From the NCBI RefSeq assembly GCF_905147045.1, contig NC_065911.1, forward strand, positions 4,526,001-4,590,000: a stretch of DNA of 64,000 bases. Direction: 5' to 3'. This document shows positions 1 to 12,550 of this stretch, one piece after another (positions within the stretch are counted from its first letter, which is position 1; each line of letters starts with the position of its first letter). The DNA is from Nymphalis io (Eukaryota; Arthropoda; Insecta; Lepidoptera; Nymphalidae). The translations under genes were made by a program, and so were the position numbers. A model generated the notes under the pieces. The model saw nothing but the letters and a program-made list of their open reading frames with translations. It did no database searches and was not told where the DNA came from.

Positions 1-1080
1 GGAGTAAAGACAAATAAACTACTTTGACATTGAATTGACGCGATATCATTGGTGAGAAGTTGAATATAATCTATGATTTTCGTTATGGATTCGTAAAAAA
101 ATGGCGTCTTAAATGTTGACGAAGTTGTAATCGAAACGATGGAAGTAAAATCAAAGTGAATGTATATAGTTAAGTGGAATAGTGTTGTTTTATAAATAAA
201 GATATATAAAACAAGAACTGTCTGTAGTGCATAATATAGCAAGACCCATATACATAAATCTAAGGTTTATTTATCTTTGCTTCTTCGATTGAAATAGACT
301 ATAGTGTATACACCTTAACCTCTTTTCATCGTAATCGGTTAAAAGTAACGGAAGTCGTATTGCGTGCGGTCGCCCGCATGATGGTAATCTAGGTTTTGTC
401 ATGGGGGTGGTTCAGACCCCACACGATTTCCTGTGATTGATTACTTACCTACATACAGATAACGGTTGCTATACATGTCGTTTCTATAATTGTTATCGAT
501 AAAATAAACCCTAAGATATAATTTAAACTTTGCTTGAATTATAAAGAAATAATAAAATAATCCATTCAAAGGAAAGTAATAAATTAATTTTAATAAATTT
601 GTCCGACAAAACCCGATGTTTAAGACTTGAATCTTTAAACAGTAATTCACTGATACCTTCTGAATATACACCTCGTATACGTGTAACTATGCGTAAATAA
701 AACGCATCGTTCTTAATAGCCTAGCATTGATCTTATTGCATTCCTTTATTGGTTTATTATATCATAGTAAATAAAACTATTTCGAAACATATTTAAACAT
801 TGAATCTTTTGTATTTATTATATTCATTATATTAATATATTTAATTATTAATTTATCATTTTGAAGATCAAATAAAAAATAACAATTAATATTACTAGTA
901 CTTCTTCTTTGTCGTTGGCTGTTTGTTATTTATTTTTTATTCCAAGAAACATTGATGTATTTTTTTCTTAATAGGATCTTTTCTGACAAAACAAACTCTC
1001 ACACATCGAGGAACATGATCTTGAAATAACAACATGAGTGGCACATAAGTTTTACTTTAATTTTATTGTTTTGATATAAT
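1..1080. other. Non-coding AT-rich sequence
   Basis: No gene or recognised repeat. A short GC-richer stretch at 360-430 (GTGCGGTCGCCCGCATGATG) is of unknown nature. Confidence 0.5.
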
Positions 1081-1190
1081 TCAGTCGGCAACGCAAATAC
1101 AAGCCCTCCAGTGTTGCCTCCGGGCTGTGGTGGCACTTTCCATCTGGTGAGCCTCCTATCTATTTGCCTCACTCTAACATAAAAAATGTA
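1081..1190 (+). repeat. Fragment of a dispersed repeat (GGCAACGC / CATCTGGTGAGCC type)
   Basis: CGGCAACGCAAATACAAGCC, CCAGTGTTGCCTCCGGGCTG and CATCTGGTGAGCCTCC, then an A-run, look like the 3' end of a SINE/MITE common in moths and butterflies. Recognised by pattern only. Confidence 0.45.
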
Positions 1191-1599
1191 TTTTTATTTC
1201 TTATAAAAATATAATTTACTTTTGAATAATATTCGATAATTATTTTTATATTAAATTGAATATACGTGAAAGTTTAGAATGCGTCATTCTTTTAATCAAT
1301 ACTTTCTTTTGTCACTTCCTGACCTATAAGTTAGTCGTATAATGTTAGAATGGTCCATATCCTCTGCGCATGCGTTTCCATTCCGTCCACTCCATTAACC
1401 CTTGATTAATCTTCTTTCTCTCTCGCCGTGGCATTGGCAACGCACGGGTATTACGTTGTAGCTCATGATACCATGCGTTAAGTGCGTGGCGGGACATTAC
1501 GGTTTTGTCTATAATCATTCTAACATTCTAACATTTAAAGAGTAATCTTTCTTTATAGATCTTCCGATTACATATTTTATTACTAAAATATAACATTAC

Positions 1600-1875
1600 T
1601 TGGTGGTAGGGCTTTGTGCAAGCACGTCCAGGTAGGTACCATCTACTCATATGATGATCTACCACCAAACAGCAATACTTAATATTGTTATGTTCCGGTT
1701 GGTAGTGTGAGTAGGTCAGTGTAACTATTGGCATAAGGGTCACAAAATCTTAGTTCCGAGGTTATTGGCGCATTGGTGATGTAAGGAATGTTTAATATTT
1801 CTTACGATCCCAATGCCTACGGGCGTGATCTTTTTCCAATAAGTGGCTCGTCCACCTCCCTATATTATAAAAAAA
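1600..1875 (+). repeat. Family A SINE-like element, nearly full length
   Basis: Starts TGGTGGTAGGGCTTTGTGCA, contains GTTATGTTCCGGTTGGTAG, CATCTACTCAT and CATTGGTGATGTAAGGAATG, and ends CTATATTATAAAAAAA. Moderately diverged. Confidence 0.85.
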
Positions 1876-1894
1876 TGGAAGGTTATTAAAATGT

Positions 1895-2051
1895 GGATGT
1901 TAACCGAAGATAGCAGGTTCAAATCCGGGCAAGCAGTATCGAGTTTTTATGTGCTCAATTATTTTTATGTCATCGTATTTTCGATGAAGTAACTGCTCGC
2001 TTGGGTCGGATAATACTTCACCACATTCGGTTGAAGAATAGCGTGGTGGAA
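1895..2051 (+). repeat. Family B tRNA-derived SINE, fragment
   Basis: The B-box-like GCAGGTTCAAATCCGGGCAA is followed by TTTTTATGTGCTCAATT and, later, AGCGTGGTGGA. Diverged copy without clear ends. Confidence 0.6.
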
Positions 2052-2490
2052 TTAACTAGTACTATATCTTAAGCTGTAAATGGAAGTTTTTTTATGTATA
2101 AATTATATTTAATTTCAAAACGGTTCTAATTAAATACTTAACTTATAAAATAATATAGCCGGTAATTCAACACAGAAGTTACATTCAGTCAATAATAGTA
2201 TGTATATACTAATATAAGCCGTGTAAATATAATATAGGGGCATGCGGACGCTTGGGTGGTATTCATGAAAAAATACGTGTCACTGGCGACGTTTGATTTT
2301 TTTAAACTCTTTGTTACGGATAGCTAGACTAGACAAGGCGAAATGACCACTAAAGTGGAAATAAGAGAATACATTTTAATTTAACAGCCAGTATTTATAC
2401 TAAGCACGAAAAGGTGATCTTGATTATGATCAACTACGACTACTTCGGGAATGTTTTCAGTTTTCATTCATCCCTACAACTTTTTGTGCT

Positions 2491-2791
2491 TAGTGGTAAT
2501 ACCTTGTGCAAGCTCGTTTGGGTATGTGTGGTACCTACCCAAACGAGCATGGACAGTCAGCCAGTCATCCGATATTCTACCGCAACATATCAGTTGTTGT
2601 TGTTCCGGGTTGTAGGATAAGCGAGCCAGTGTAACAACAAGCATGAAGGACATAACATCTTAGTTCCCTAGGTTATTGGCGATGAAAGGGCCGTTAATAT
2701 TTCTTACACTGTCTATTGGCAGTGACGACCACTTACCGCCAGGTATCCCAACCATGGTGATGCCCGGCCGACAACCTATTCTATAAAAAAA
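2491..2791 (+). repeat. Family A SINE-like element with internal snapback
   Basis: Body from TAGTGGTAATACCTTGTGCA to CTATTCTATAAAAAAA. An inverted repeat 2512-2524/2536-2548 (13-bp perfect arms) replaces the normal GGTAGGTACCACC region. Confidence 0.85.
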
Positions 2792-2814
2792 CTTAAAAAT
2801 ATAAAATTTAAAGG

Positions 2815-5800
2815 ACTTTCCCGGCGAAAGTGGTGGTCTGGTTGAACCTGGTCACCCTACTCTGGCGCACCGGATGTGAACATTGTCCTTCGCTAGCCTT
2901 GGCTCGTTTATAGCAACAATTGTGCCAATCAGGGCTGACATACGGGTACATTCTTATTATATTAATACTATTTTATTTATCATTAAATTATTCTTACACT
3001 ATATCAATTTATGCATCGCATAAAATAATTAATAAAAAGTAATTTAATTTCTTTTTTTTATGTTCGAAATTGCATTTCTTTAAATTTATAATTCGAATCA
3101 AACAAACATCAATACTAGTTGAATGACTTTATAAATACTAAAATGTAGAGCAGTAAGTCATTTTAATTACTAAATTACATCCAGTTAGATTAATAAATAC
3201 ATCAAGTATTACACATATACATAAATAAGAAGTGTGATTAGCGAAAATAGACTTAAGAGAAATTCTGATAAAAAAAGATCGTATTATAAGACGAATCAGA
3301 ATGTAAATCACCGCTGAAAATCAACTTGACCCAAATTCAAAAATCGCCGATCACGCGATAAGAAATTTCTTCTGACCTATTTCCGAAATCGTTCGTATCC
3401 TCTCGACAAAAATGGCGAATAAGGTCAAAGACCGGCTTCGTTGACCAACCATTTGCAAAGTAATGGAAAGATTGAAGTATGCACACATAATTAAAAATGA
3501 TTTATTGCGGAGGGCGAATGACCCTATTTCTTAGTAGTGATGGAGTTCGATATCGATAAAAAGTCATATTTTCAAAGTATATATTGATTTTCAATATATA
3601 CTTCGCATTATGTCAAATGACTTATATATAAAAGAGGATATTGGTTGTTTGAGATGAATACGGCTATTATAGTTGTACGGTATATTTTATGGAGTTTTTT
3701 TATACTGTCCGCTTTGTTACTCGCCACTAGATGGCGGTTCAGAACTTCTATCCTGATTGCTATGACAATTATATAAACAGGCAGAACGACGTCCACTGGG
3801 TTTTCCTACTTCCTAAAGTTAGTATTTTTTTTTGGTTTAAAGTTAATTAATGTTAATTTGGTTAAGTTAGTTAATTTGGTTTAAATTGGATAATTGCATC
3901 GGCTCCAAACCTTCTCCTCAAAAATGGGAGAGGAGGCCTATAGCCCAGCAGTGGGACATTCACAGGCTGTTACGGAAATGGACCGGCGGCATAGCATCTT
4001 AGGTCTTATAGTCGGTGGGAAAATGGACGTTGTAAGGAATATGTGCTTATTTCGGCTGTGGTTACCGCTTACCATGTGGAGTTATAAATAAAACGATGTT
4101 ATAATGTTCATATATAATTAACAATTCATTATGTTACACCAGACATATTGGCGTCGATAAACCAAATGCCGGTTAACCTTAGATATAACGGTTATCTACC
4201 AAATTATTGCATGCTTACGTCACACATACAACGATATGCAAATTTGTTGGTTTCCTGTCACCAGGTTGTATTCGTACTTTAGTTCTTAATCAAACTTTTT
4301 CACATCTAGAAATATTTTTAAAGTGACTTTCGAGCTATATTTGACAATAAGAGTTTTATCAATTGTGTTAACTTCCAAAGAGATAATCATTTTGTTTATA
4401 AAAAGTCTTTACGATATTATTATTTTGCTTATACAATTATAATAGCTATAACAATATCCATGAATATTAAAAATCGATCTTTACATGAATAATCTACTTA
4501 TATCAATATCGATAAATTTATATCGATAAAATGAACTACACTGCTCAGCATCTCTGGTACTGACCGCGGGCATCCGCTTTCGTCGTGGGAATGAAATCGC
4601 ATCCCCTGACCCATACTGAGATATATTAGGAAAGTGTTTAGCGACTCTGAAGAAAGAAAAAAAAAAACATAATCATTTTTAATATTTTAAAAATAAAACA
4701 GATAATTCAATGTAAGAAGTTTTTAATGTAACATATAACAATCAGCTTTAACATAATATTCTGTATCTAATAAAGGCTCATGATAAAATTAGTTTATACA
4801 TAATAAGGCGAAACGTTTCGTGGAAGCACAATTTATCTCTATCAAATACTATGCGATCCTTAGCGGTGACTTTGAACTTTAGGCACAGGAACACCAAAAA
4901 ATAATATGCAGGAGTTCTTTCAACATTCGTTTTTATATCAATGGGTTAAGGTTCAAAATGAATTCGTGCGTTTTCTTCAACCGCTTCATAAATAAGTTTT
5001 ATATTCACGTATGCGATTCACAATATGCTCGGTAATTGTTTAATTTAATCGACATTTCGGCGTTCGGTGACAGGTCAACTGTGGGCATCTGAGTCTTGGA
5101 TTGTCTGTGAATCATTAGCGTTTAGTAACTTCCTATCAATGGCTATTTATTTGTATCACATTAAGTGGTAAGGTTAGATAAAAAGCTAAATACGATTACA
5201 AATAAATTTGAAGATTTTGACGCATAATTGCGATTATAACGCTTTTAATGTGATGACAAAATGGCGACATGTTTATTGAAACTATAGCTTTTGTAGATTA
5301 TTTATCACGATTCGTTTGTAGCTAAAATAATATTGTAAACAAATCTGAGTTCGTTTAGTCGCAATGAAAATACGTTGAAGCGATTTAGAGGGACAGTGTC
5401 CTGGTTGTGTCATGCGGGGTCCGTGACCTTTCTGCCGAAATCTAGCTCTCCTACCGGCCTCCATTTATAAAGGATTGGCAGGACATTGTATACCACTTTA
5501 ATCAAACCGATTTGTATACGAGATCCAAAGCTTGTAATATACGATAAAATGTTTTAAATATTACAAATATTTGATTTGAAATTTAGGTTTTCTAAAAGCA
5601 ACCTTTTGTAATTTTTTCTGTCCAAATTCTGGGATGATCCTTCTCCCTTCTTAAGGATAATAATTTCGGGTATACATGTGGTAGATTTTCTTATGGTAAG
5701 TGTATCCCTCAGTGATTTTCTTAATTATCGTTTACTAGATATCGATTTAGAAAAAGTCATAAGTAGTTAAGTGGAATAGTGTTGCATTATAAATATATGT

Positions 5801-7365
5801 AAATTAACCAAAAACTGTTGCAGATTAATTAGCAAATCGCATGAAATATGTAAAGCTAAGACTTGTTTATCGTTACATCTTCTTTCATTGAAGTAGCATT
5901 TTATATACGCGGAAATTTTAGACTAACTCATGAGTTTAGTGGTAACTTTAACTTATAGCACACTAGCTCACTCATCCTTCAAATGAGAACACAACTATAC
6001 TATAACTAAATAACTATAACTAAATAATAACTATAAATATTATTTTAATAATTTAATAATATAATACAAAAAATAAAAATCATTTATATTTTAGCGTTAC
6101 AACCATTATGGGTTAATAAATAATCAGTATATTTAGATATTTTAATATTAAACTAGTATTTATTATTAGTAAACAAAATAAATAAATAAATATAAGCATA
6201 TACAGATGATAAAAAACAAGCAGTTTGCATGCGTTGATTATGGAATCACTGTATGGACAGTATATATAAATTTAATTATATATAATTGACTATGTATTTC
6301 ACTTGAGAAACTGAGTAGTTACTTACCGGTTCTTCTCGATAGTATCTACATTCCAAGCCGGTGGTAGTATTACATTAAATTTAATCTAACGTGACGATTC
6401 AAGAGTACTCATAAGCCTATTCGAATGGACAATTAAGATTTTATTTTAATGAACTATAATTAATATATATTTTACATGTATGTATTTCGAAAACTTTCGT
6501 CTCTTTATTATATTTAAAAAAATACTTTGAAATATAAAGAGTTTATCGCTGACATAAAGCATACATTAAAATAAATAATGTAAAACTGACACGAAATTTA
6601 TGTAATAACACGAAAATTATGCAAGTCGGACGCTCCTATTTCAACGTACAAAAATGTTACTACTGAATATTATTTTTTATTGTAGCTTATATTGCTGGCT
6701 TGATTATCCCAGGTTTAAATCCGATATTGGAGAAAGAAAAAAGAAAATTTCTTTCTCAATTTTTTTCTCCAATCTCTAACTGATCGTGTCGATTTAAAAC
6801 TAGCATTTGTTTTGTATTTACGAATCTATTTGGTTAGTCATGGAATGGGCCACGTTGACTAAAATTATTTTGTGTGTTATTTATTTATAATAGTAGCGAA
6901 ATAATTTTATATATTATTATAAATTGAAAATAAATATTGCTCCCAACGAGAAACAAATATCGTGATAATGAATGAACAAAGGCCGTTTAAATACTTCTTC
7001 AACTTACCTTAATATGTTAAAAAGTACTTACTACTACTACACTAAATAACGAAGAAGTACTGTTTTATCGCGATTAATTTTCGTCCAAGACAATATTGCA
7101 AATTCATGCAATAGGATTGCTATTTGAAATTTAGCACAATAATAATGAATTATAATAAATTCTACTATAAGCTCAGGTCATCGTCAGTCAAATTAAAAAA
7201 AAAAAAACTTTCGAACAGATGAATGACAATTAAAAAGCGGGCACATATGTATATACCGTCCAAGACGTATTGTAATACATAAAGATAATGCTCGGAGTCT
7301 TATAATGAATAACGTTTATCGAATATCGTTTGTTTGTTTATTGAATTTATATATATATACATATA
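2815..7365. other. Non-coding region with unassigned GC-richer patches
   Basis: Apart from the family B end at 3899, no gene is visible. 2815-2945 (GAAAGTGGTGGTCTGGTTGA, GCGCACCGGATGTGAACATT) looks like a transposon remnant I cannot name. 3300-3480 and 5040-5110 are non-repetitive and less AT-rich. 3575-3603 is a 13-bp perfect inverted repeat with a 3-nt loop. Confidence 0.4.
3899..3976 (+). repeat. 3' end of a family B SINE
   Basis: GGCTCCAAACCTTCTCCTCA, AGAGGAGGCCTATAGCCCAG and CAGTGGGACATTCACAGGCT match the 3' part of family B seen at 48136-48404. Confidence 0.8.
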
Positions 7366-7990
7366 AGGAACATTATGGAGTAGCTTTATGTAAGCATAAC
7401 AGGAACATTATGGAGTAGCTTTATGTAAGCATAACAGGCACATTATGGAGTAGCTTTATGTAAGCATAACAGGAACATTATGGAGTAGCTTTATGTAAGC
7501 ATAACAGGAACATTATGGAGTAGCTTTATGTAAGCATAACAGGAACATTATGGAGTAGCTTTATGTAAGCATAACAGGAACATTATGGAGTAGCTTTATG
7601 TAAGCATAACAGGAACATTATGGAGTAGCTTTATGTAAGCATAACAGGAACATTATGGAGTAGCTTTATGTAAGCATAACAGGAACATTATGGAGTAGCT
7701 TTATGTAAGCATAACAGGAACATTATTGAGTAGCTTTATGTAAGCATAACAGGAACATTATGGAGTAGCTTTATGTAAGCATAACAGGAACATTATGGAG
7801 TAGCTTTATGTAAGCATAACAGGAACATTATTGAGTAGCTTTATGTAAGCATAACAGGAACATTATGGAGTAGCTTTATGTAAGCATAACAGGAACATTA
7901 TGGAGTAGCTTTATGTTAGCATAACAGGAACATTATGGAGTAGCTTTATGTAAGCATAACAGGAACATTATGGAGTAGCTTTATGTAAGC
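7366..7990 (+). repeat. 35-bp minisatellite, 17.9 copies, contiguous with a family A SINE
   Basis: The unit AGGAACATTATGGAGTAGCT plus TTATGTAAGCATAAC repeats with exact 35-bp spacing from 7366; 17 full units and 30 bp of an eighteenth, with no indels. Variants: AGGCACA in unit 3, ATTATTGAG in the units at 7716 and 7821, TATGTTAGC in the unit at 7891. The array runs directly into a family A SINE body, and the second half of the unit resembles that SINE's 5' head. Confidence 0.97.
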
Positions 7991-8213
7991 CCGTCTGGGT
8001 AGGTACCACCCGCTCGACCACATCTTACCGCCACACAGCAGCTTAGTATCGTTGAGATCCAGTGGGCGAGTGTAAGCAGGCAAAGGGATATAACATCTTA
8101 GTTCTCAATGTTGATAGAAATTCGCGATGTAAGGGATGACAATGTTAATATATCTTACAATGCCAATATGGCCAGTTACAATCAGACGCTGACTTAAAAT
8201 AAAAAAAAAAAAA
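7976..8213 (+). repeat. Family A SINE-like element fused to the minisatellite
   Basis: After the last array unit the sequence CCGTCTGGGTAGGTACCACC begins the usual family A body and continues to TAACATCTTAGTTCTC, TCTTACAATGCCAATATG and an A-rich tail near 8200. Diverged 3' part. Its expected first 20 bp are supplied by the last minisatellite unit. Confidence 0.85.
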
Positions 8214-11200
8214 GAAGTAAAGCAATATAATTAAAAAAATATTATTTTAAATGTAGGTGACACTGTGTCTCTTACAAGCTATCTTAATCATATATTAACT
8301 TTTTTTTGTAACATCACATACAATGTAAACCGAAATGAAGCCGCGAACTCTAAAAGAGAATATTATAATTAAATGTAATCTTCTATAAATATGTTATTGT
8401 TAATAAAACAATAATTGTTAAGTTCAACTGATAGCTTTATTTGTTTTGTTACATGTCTACTTATTTTTAGATTGCAATTTATATTTTGTGTTTTTTTTTT
8501 AATCTAAACATACTCTATGGTAATGGCATGTGCTTAATGTCCAATATTAATCTTAATTTTTTATATCATTTTACTAATTAAATAATTAATGTATCTAATA
8601 TCATTAACTTAATCTAGATTTAAACAAAAAACATAATTTACTGTTCAGCTATAAAAAAAAAGTGATAAGACGTTGTTGCGAATTTTCTCAGAATTTGTAT
8701 TTACGTATGTAGGAACTCGGAGTTACAATTTCCGTTATTATTTTTTATTATATATAAACTATTATATATTTATTTAGGCTAATTGAGTTACCTTCTTATT
8801 GAACGAGTTCTTAATACTTGAATTTGTGATTTTTTAATAATAAACGAATTCAACCGAAAAACCATATAGATAACATAACAGTCGCCTATGACGTTCTTAA
8901 TTTAAATCTGTGTAGGACCTTCATTTTACAGATAAAGGCGAATATGACTATAATTATAAGAATCTTTGTCAGCAGCTTCACATAAAATAAAAAAAGTTTT
9001 AAAGCATTCGCTGCAATCTTAATAAATCTTGGTTACAATGAATAATATAATTCTGATTGAAAACCATTTTAATTATGTTATCCTTTATTCAGAGAGGTCT
9101 TAACAAAAAACCCAATATGACATACATACAATTATTATACTAAAACAACAGCACAAGACATTTAAAGAAAACGCCCTAACAATATGGACTTTATTGCAAT
9201 CAAAATAAGAGTCACAGGTACACAATACGCGTTGATGACAAACACTAAATGGGGGGAGATTCAAAAAAATCCCACACGCTTCCCAGGTCATTGGCGTTCG
9301 TCCTGTTAGGGTTCCTGGGGTATGAATGACCTTAGAACGCACTAACACACACATATATCGCTTATGTAGTGCTCTGTAAATCTAAGGACGTGTGTACTTA
9401 GCGTGAACGTGTGCGTTAATGTGTTTGTATTGTGGCGTCATAAAGTCTATAGATGAGTTTGTGATGATAAAAATAATTGTCGCTTAAACATGTGTTTAAT
9501 ATTATAAAAATATAATATTTTAAAGTAATTAATGAACACTGTAAGTCATGCCAGCGACGATGGATTCTTATACGAGTTTTAATAATTTGAAAAAATGCCA
9601 TTTTGTTTAAAATGCTGTGTGATGAAGATGTATGAATATTATTAATTAGTTACGTAAAATACGCGGGAAAATAAAGACAACAGATAATCAAATATTGATG
9701 ACGTTTTATATCGAACAAACTTTGGTGATCTTTATAATTAAAAAAAAATCCTGAATTAAATAACTAAAATGTATAACACAATTAAATATATCCGACAGAA
9801 AAATATTAACGGAGTAAATATTAAAGGCAGAGTAAAAATTGAATATGTGAATTTTCATATTATTTTAATAATATTTCTGTATGTAATCAATTAAATATCA
9901 TCCTAACTTTTCCACATGAAAAGGCAAACACCGAACATCATACAGCTTTATTGAAATAATTTAAAACATAAGCAAACCAAAATGTTTTTAATTTATCACC
10001 GACTTTAACATGGTTACACAGATAATAAAGACACAAATTAAATAGCTAGTGAATTCATGATAAACCATATTATACAAATAATTAAATTTACTTATCGTGA
10101 ATAAATACCTAATTAGTGCACCTAAGTATTATCAAAAAAAATTGACGCTTAAATTTAAATAAAGAGAGTCGATTTTAAAACACATTAAAAATGTATGTAC
10201 AATGATTGAATCTCCTTGTGAGCTAACGTTTGAGTTTGATTCCATTGATACGAACAGTTTCAAAAAAAAAAAAAAAATCTGATGGGTTTTTATTAATATT
10301 CTAATTTGATTTTCATATCATTTCCAAGACGAAAATTTTATAATGTAATTGTTATTTCTTTTAGCGCTAGAGTTTTATAATTGATATATTGCAGTGATTT
10401 TTTAATAAATTGTTCATATTTTTTAAATTAATTAAATGTTTTTATTTTAACATAACATTATTACAAGACCCTGTTAAATAGTATACAAAAAATAAACACG
10501 TGGCATTCATTAAAAACATCAGTAAATTTCGTTATACGACACCAAGTGTTATGTTATTCATTTGCTAAACTAAATTTAAGAGTATAAGTTGAACTTCTTA
10601 ATATTACCGAAGAGATAGAATATGCAACTATAAATATTTTTGGATTTCAGTTGACGAAATAAAACCGGTCACTAACAATGGAAACGTATTCCTAACCCAC
10701 GCCTTTTAGTTCTGTGCAGAGTCGGTCCATCTCCCGAACGCAGTTGATCACTGGCGGTTATCAAGCGCGCGCGTTCGATAATTCAAATATGGAATCCGGG
10801 AAAGCCGAATTCCATTCCGAAAGGCGCGAAAAAACTGTATTCGAAAAAGAACATTTTAAATTTTTAACAATATTCGATTTATTAAAAAAGCATAAAAATG
10901 TTTTTTTTTATTTACAAATTTTGTCTGATTTTTTTAAACTCGTTTTTTCGGACTGAAATCTTAGTGAAAGTTTGTGTTTTATAAATGATTGGTTTTCATT
11001 GTTTTGTGGCAGAGGGTGGGTAATGTATTCTTATGGATAAATATTGAATTTATAAAAAATATATAACTCTTTAAATAATATTTAATAAAAAAATTTATTT
11101 TAAATTCGTATGCTAAATTATTTAATGTCAAGGCAAATATCACCCTGATAACTCAAATTAATTTTATAATTTCAATGTAATGAGATACTATGTAACAACA

Positions 11201-11848
11201 GTACCAACACAAAAATCTTTATAATCATATTCTTTCGTTGTTATCACACGATAAACGGTCAGAGTATATAAAAAAAACATAAGATCTTTTAACTGAAGAG
11301 GGGTTCGATAAAAAAAACCTAACAATATGATGAGTACTAGCTTTTGAACTCTTTTATATTCAATATAAAAGAGCCTTAACTATTATTTAATAAACCTCAC
11401 AGAAAGTAATATAAATAAATAAATAAAACCTTAGTGCAAAGGCTGTAAAAGATATTTCTAAACCAAATTAACATTCGTATTAAAAAAAAAAACTTTGACA
11501 TCATTTATTAAAATTATAATGTAATCACAAATGATATTATGTTATTATAAAAATATAAATACCAACGTAAACATTGTTATTATTACAATAGCTATCAAAT
11601 AAATCTAAAAAATAGATAATATGTCAAATATTTTAAAATATTAATAATTAAACTTGCATGGGCACTGGGTTTACTTATATGAAAATTGATAGATTTTTTT
11701 TAATGTTTACAAAATTTCTATTACCTAAATTTATATTATTGAAATATTAACAGAACTGCGTCTTAATCTCTGAAACAAGTTTTAAACGGCTATGTACTGG
11801 ATTGCATTATCTATACAATGAAATTATTTTAAATCGTCACGAAATAAA
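8214..11848. other. Non-coding region, one CpG-bearing patch
   Basis: AT-rich without genes. 9240-9340 (CACACGCTTCCCAGGTCATT, GTTAGGGTTCCTGGGG) could be a transposon scrap. 10690-10850 is markedly richer in CpG. 11349-11373 is a 12-bp inverted repeat with a 1-nt loop. Confidence 0.4.
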
Positions 11849-12009
11849 GGCACAAGGGACATAACATCTTAGTTCCCAAGGTTGGTGGCGCATTGGTGAT
11901 GTAAGCGATGGTTAACATCTCTTACAATGCAAATGTCTATGGGCGTTGGTGACCACTAACCATCAGGTGGCCAATATGCTCGTCCGCTTTCTTATTCTAT
12001 AAAAAAAAT
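11849..12009 (+). repeat. Family A SINE-like element, 3' half
   Basis: GGCACAAGGGACATAACATC through GTGACCACTAACCATCAGG to CTTATTCTATAAAAAAAA. The 5' part is absent. Confidence 0.88.
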
Positions 12010-12412
12010 ACGGAGAATGTTGATTGGATTTTTATATGTCTAAAATTCATATATGTAATAATTTATATTACTAACATTTTTGTTTGTATCCATATAACAA
12101 CAAATTGCTTTTCTCGAACCATTGGCAAATTAGTCTTGTAAAATTATTTATGTGTAGAAATTAAATACCGCAAAGGCTTATATAGGTAGCTTAAACCAAA
12201 GATATTTTAAAGTTATTTTATTAAAATAATATGAATTATTGTTTAGCTCACCACCATCAAACTAACGTGCCTGCCTGATTATTTTTAATATAACATATAT
12301 AAAAATCATTTTTTATTAACACATTCAACAATATGTGTAAAGAAATATTATATACAACAAAAAATTGTTGAAAAATAATAAATATATATATAAATATTAA
12401 TACTGTTGTTAC

Positions 12413-12550
12413 TAAAGATTACGGGTTCAAACCTGGCCAAGCAACATTAAATTTTCATGTGCTTAATTTGTGTTTATAATTCATCTTCTGGTCGGCAGTG
12501 AAGGGAATCATCGTGAGGAAACTTGCACGCGTCGGATGCAAATCTTCCCC
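12413..12550 (+). repeat. Family B SINE fragment
   Basis: ACGGGTTCAAACCTGGCCAA (B box), TTTTCATGTGCTTAATTTGT, then CATCGTGAGGAAACTTGCAC. The 3' end is lost. Confidence 0.75.

Noticed and set aside
6726..6772. Purine/pyrimidine inverted repeat (ATTGGAGAAA ... TTTCTCCAAT)
   Set aside because: Only about 10 bp match perfectly, in low-complexity A/G sequence; not remarkable.
7366..7990. Regular repeats resembling a CRISPR array
   Set aside because: Units are directly adjacent with no unique spacers, in an animal genome: a minisatellite.
10714..10956. 80-codon plus ORF as a start exon of myoglianin
   Set aside because: Begins without a good ATG, has no signal peptide, and the second half is an AT-rich frame.
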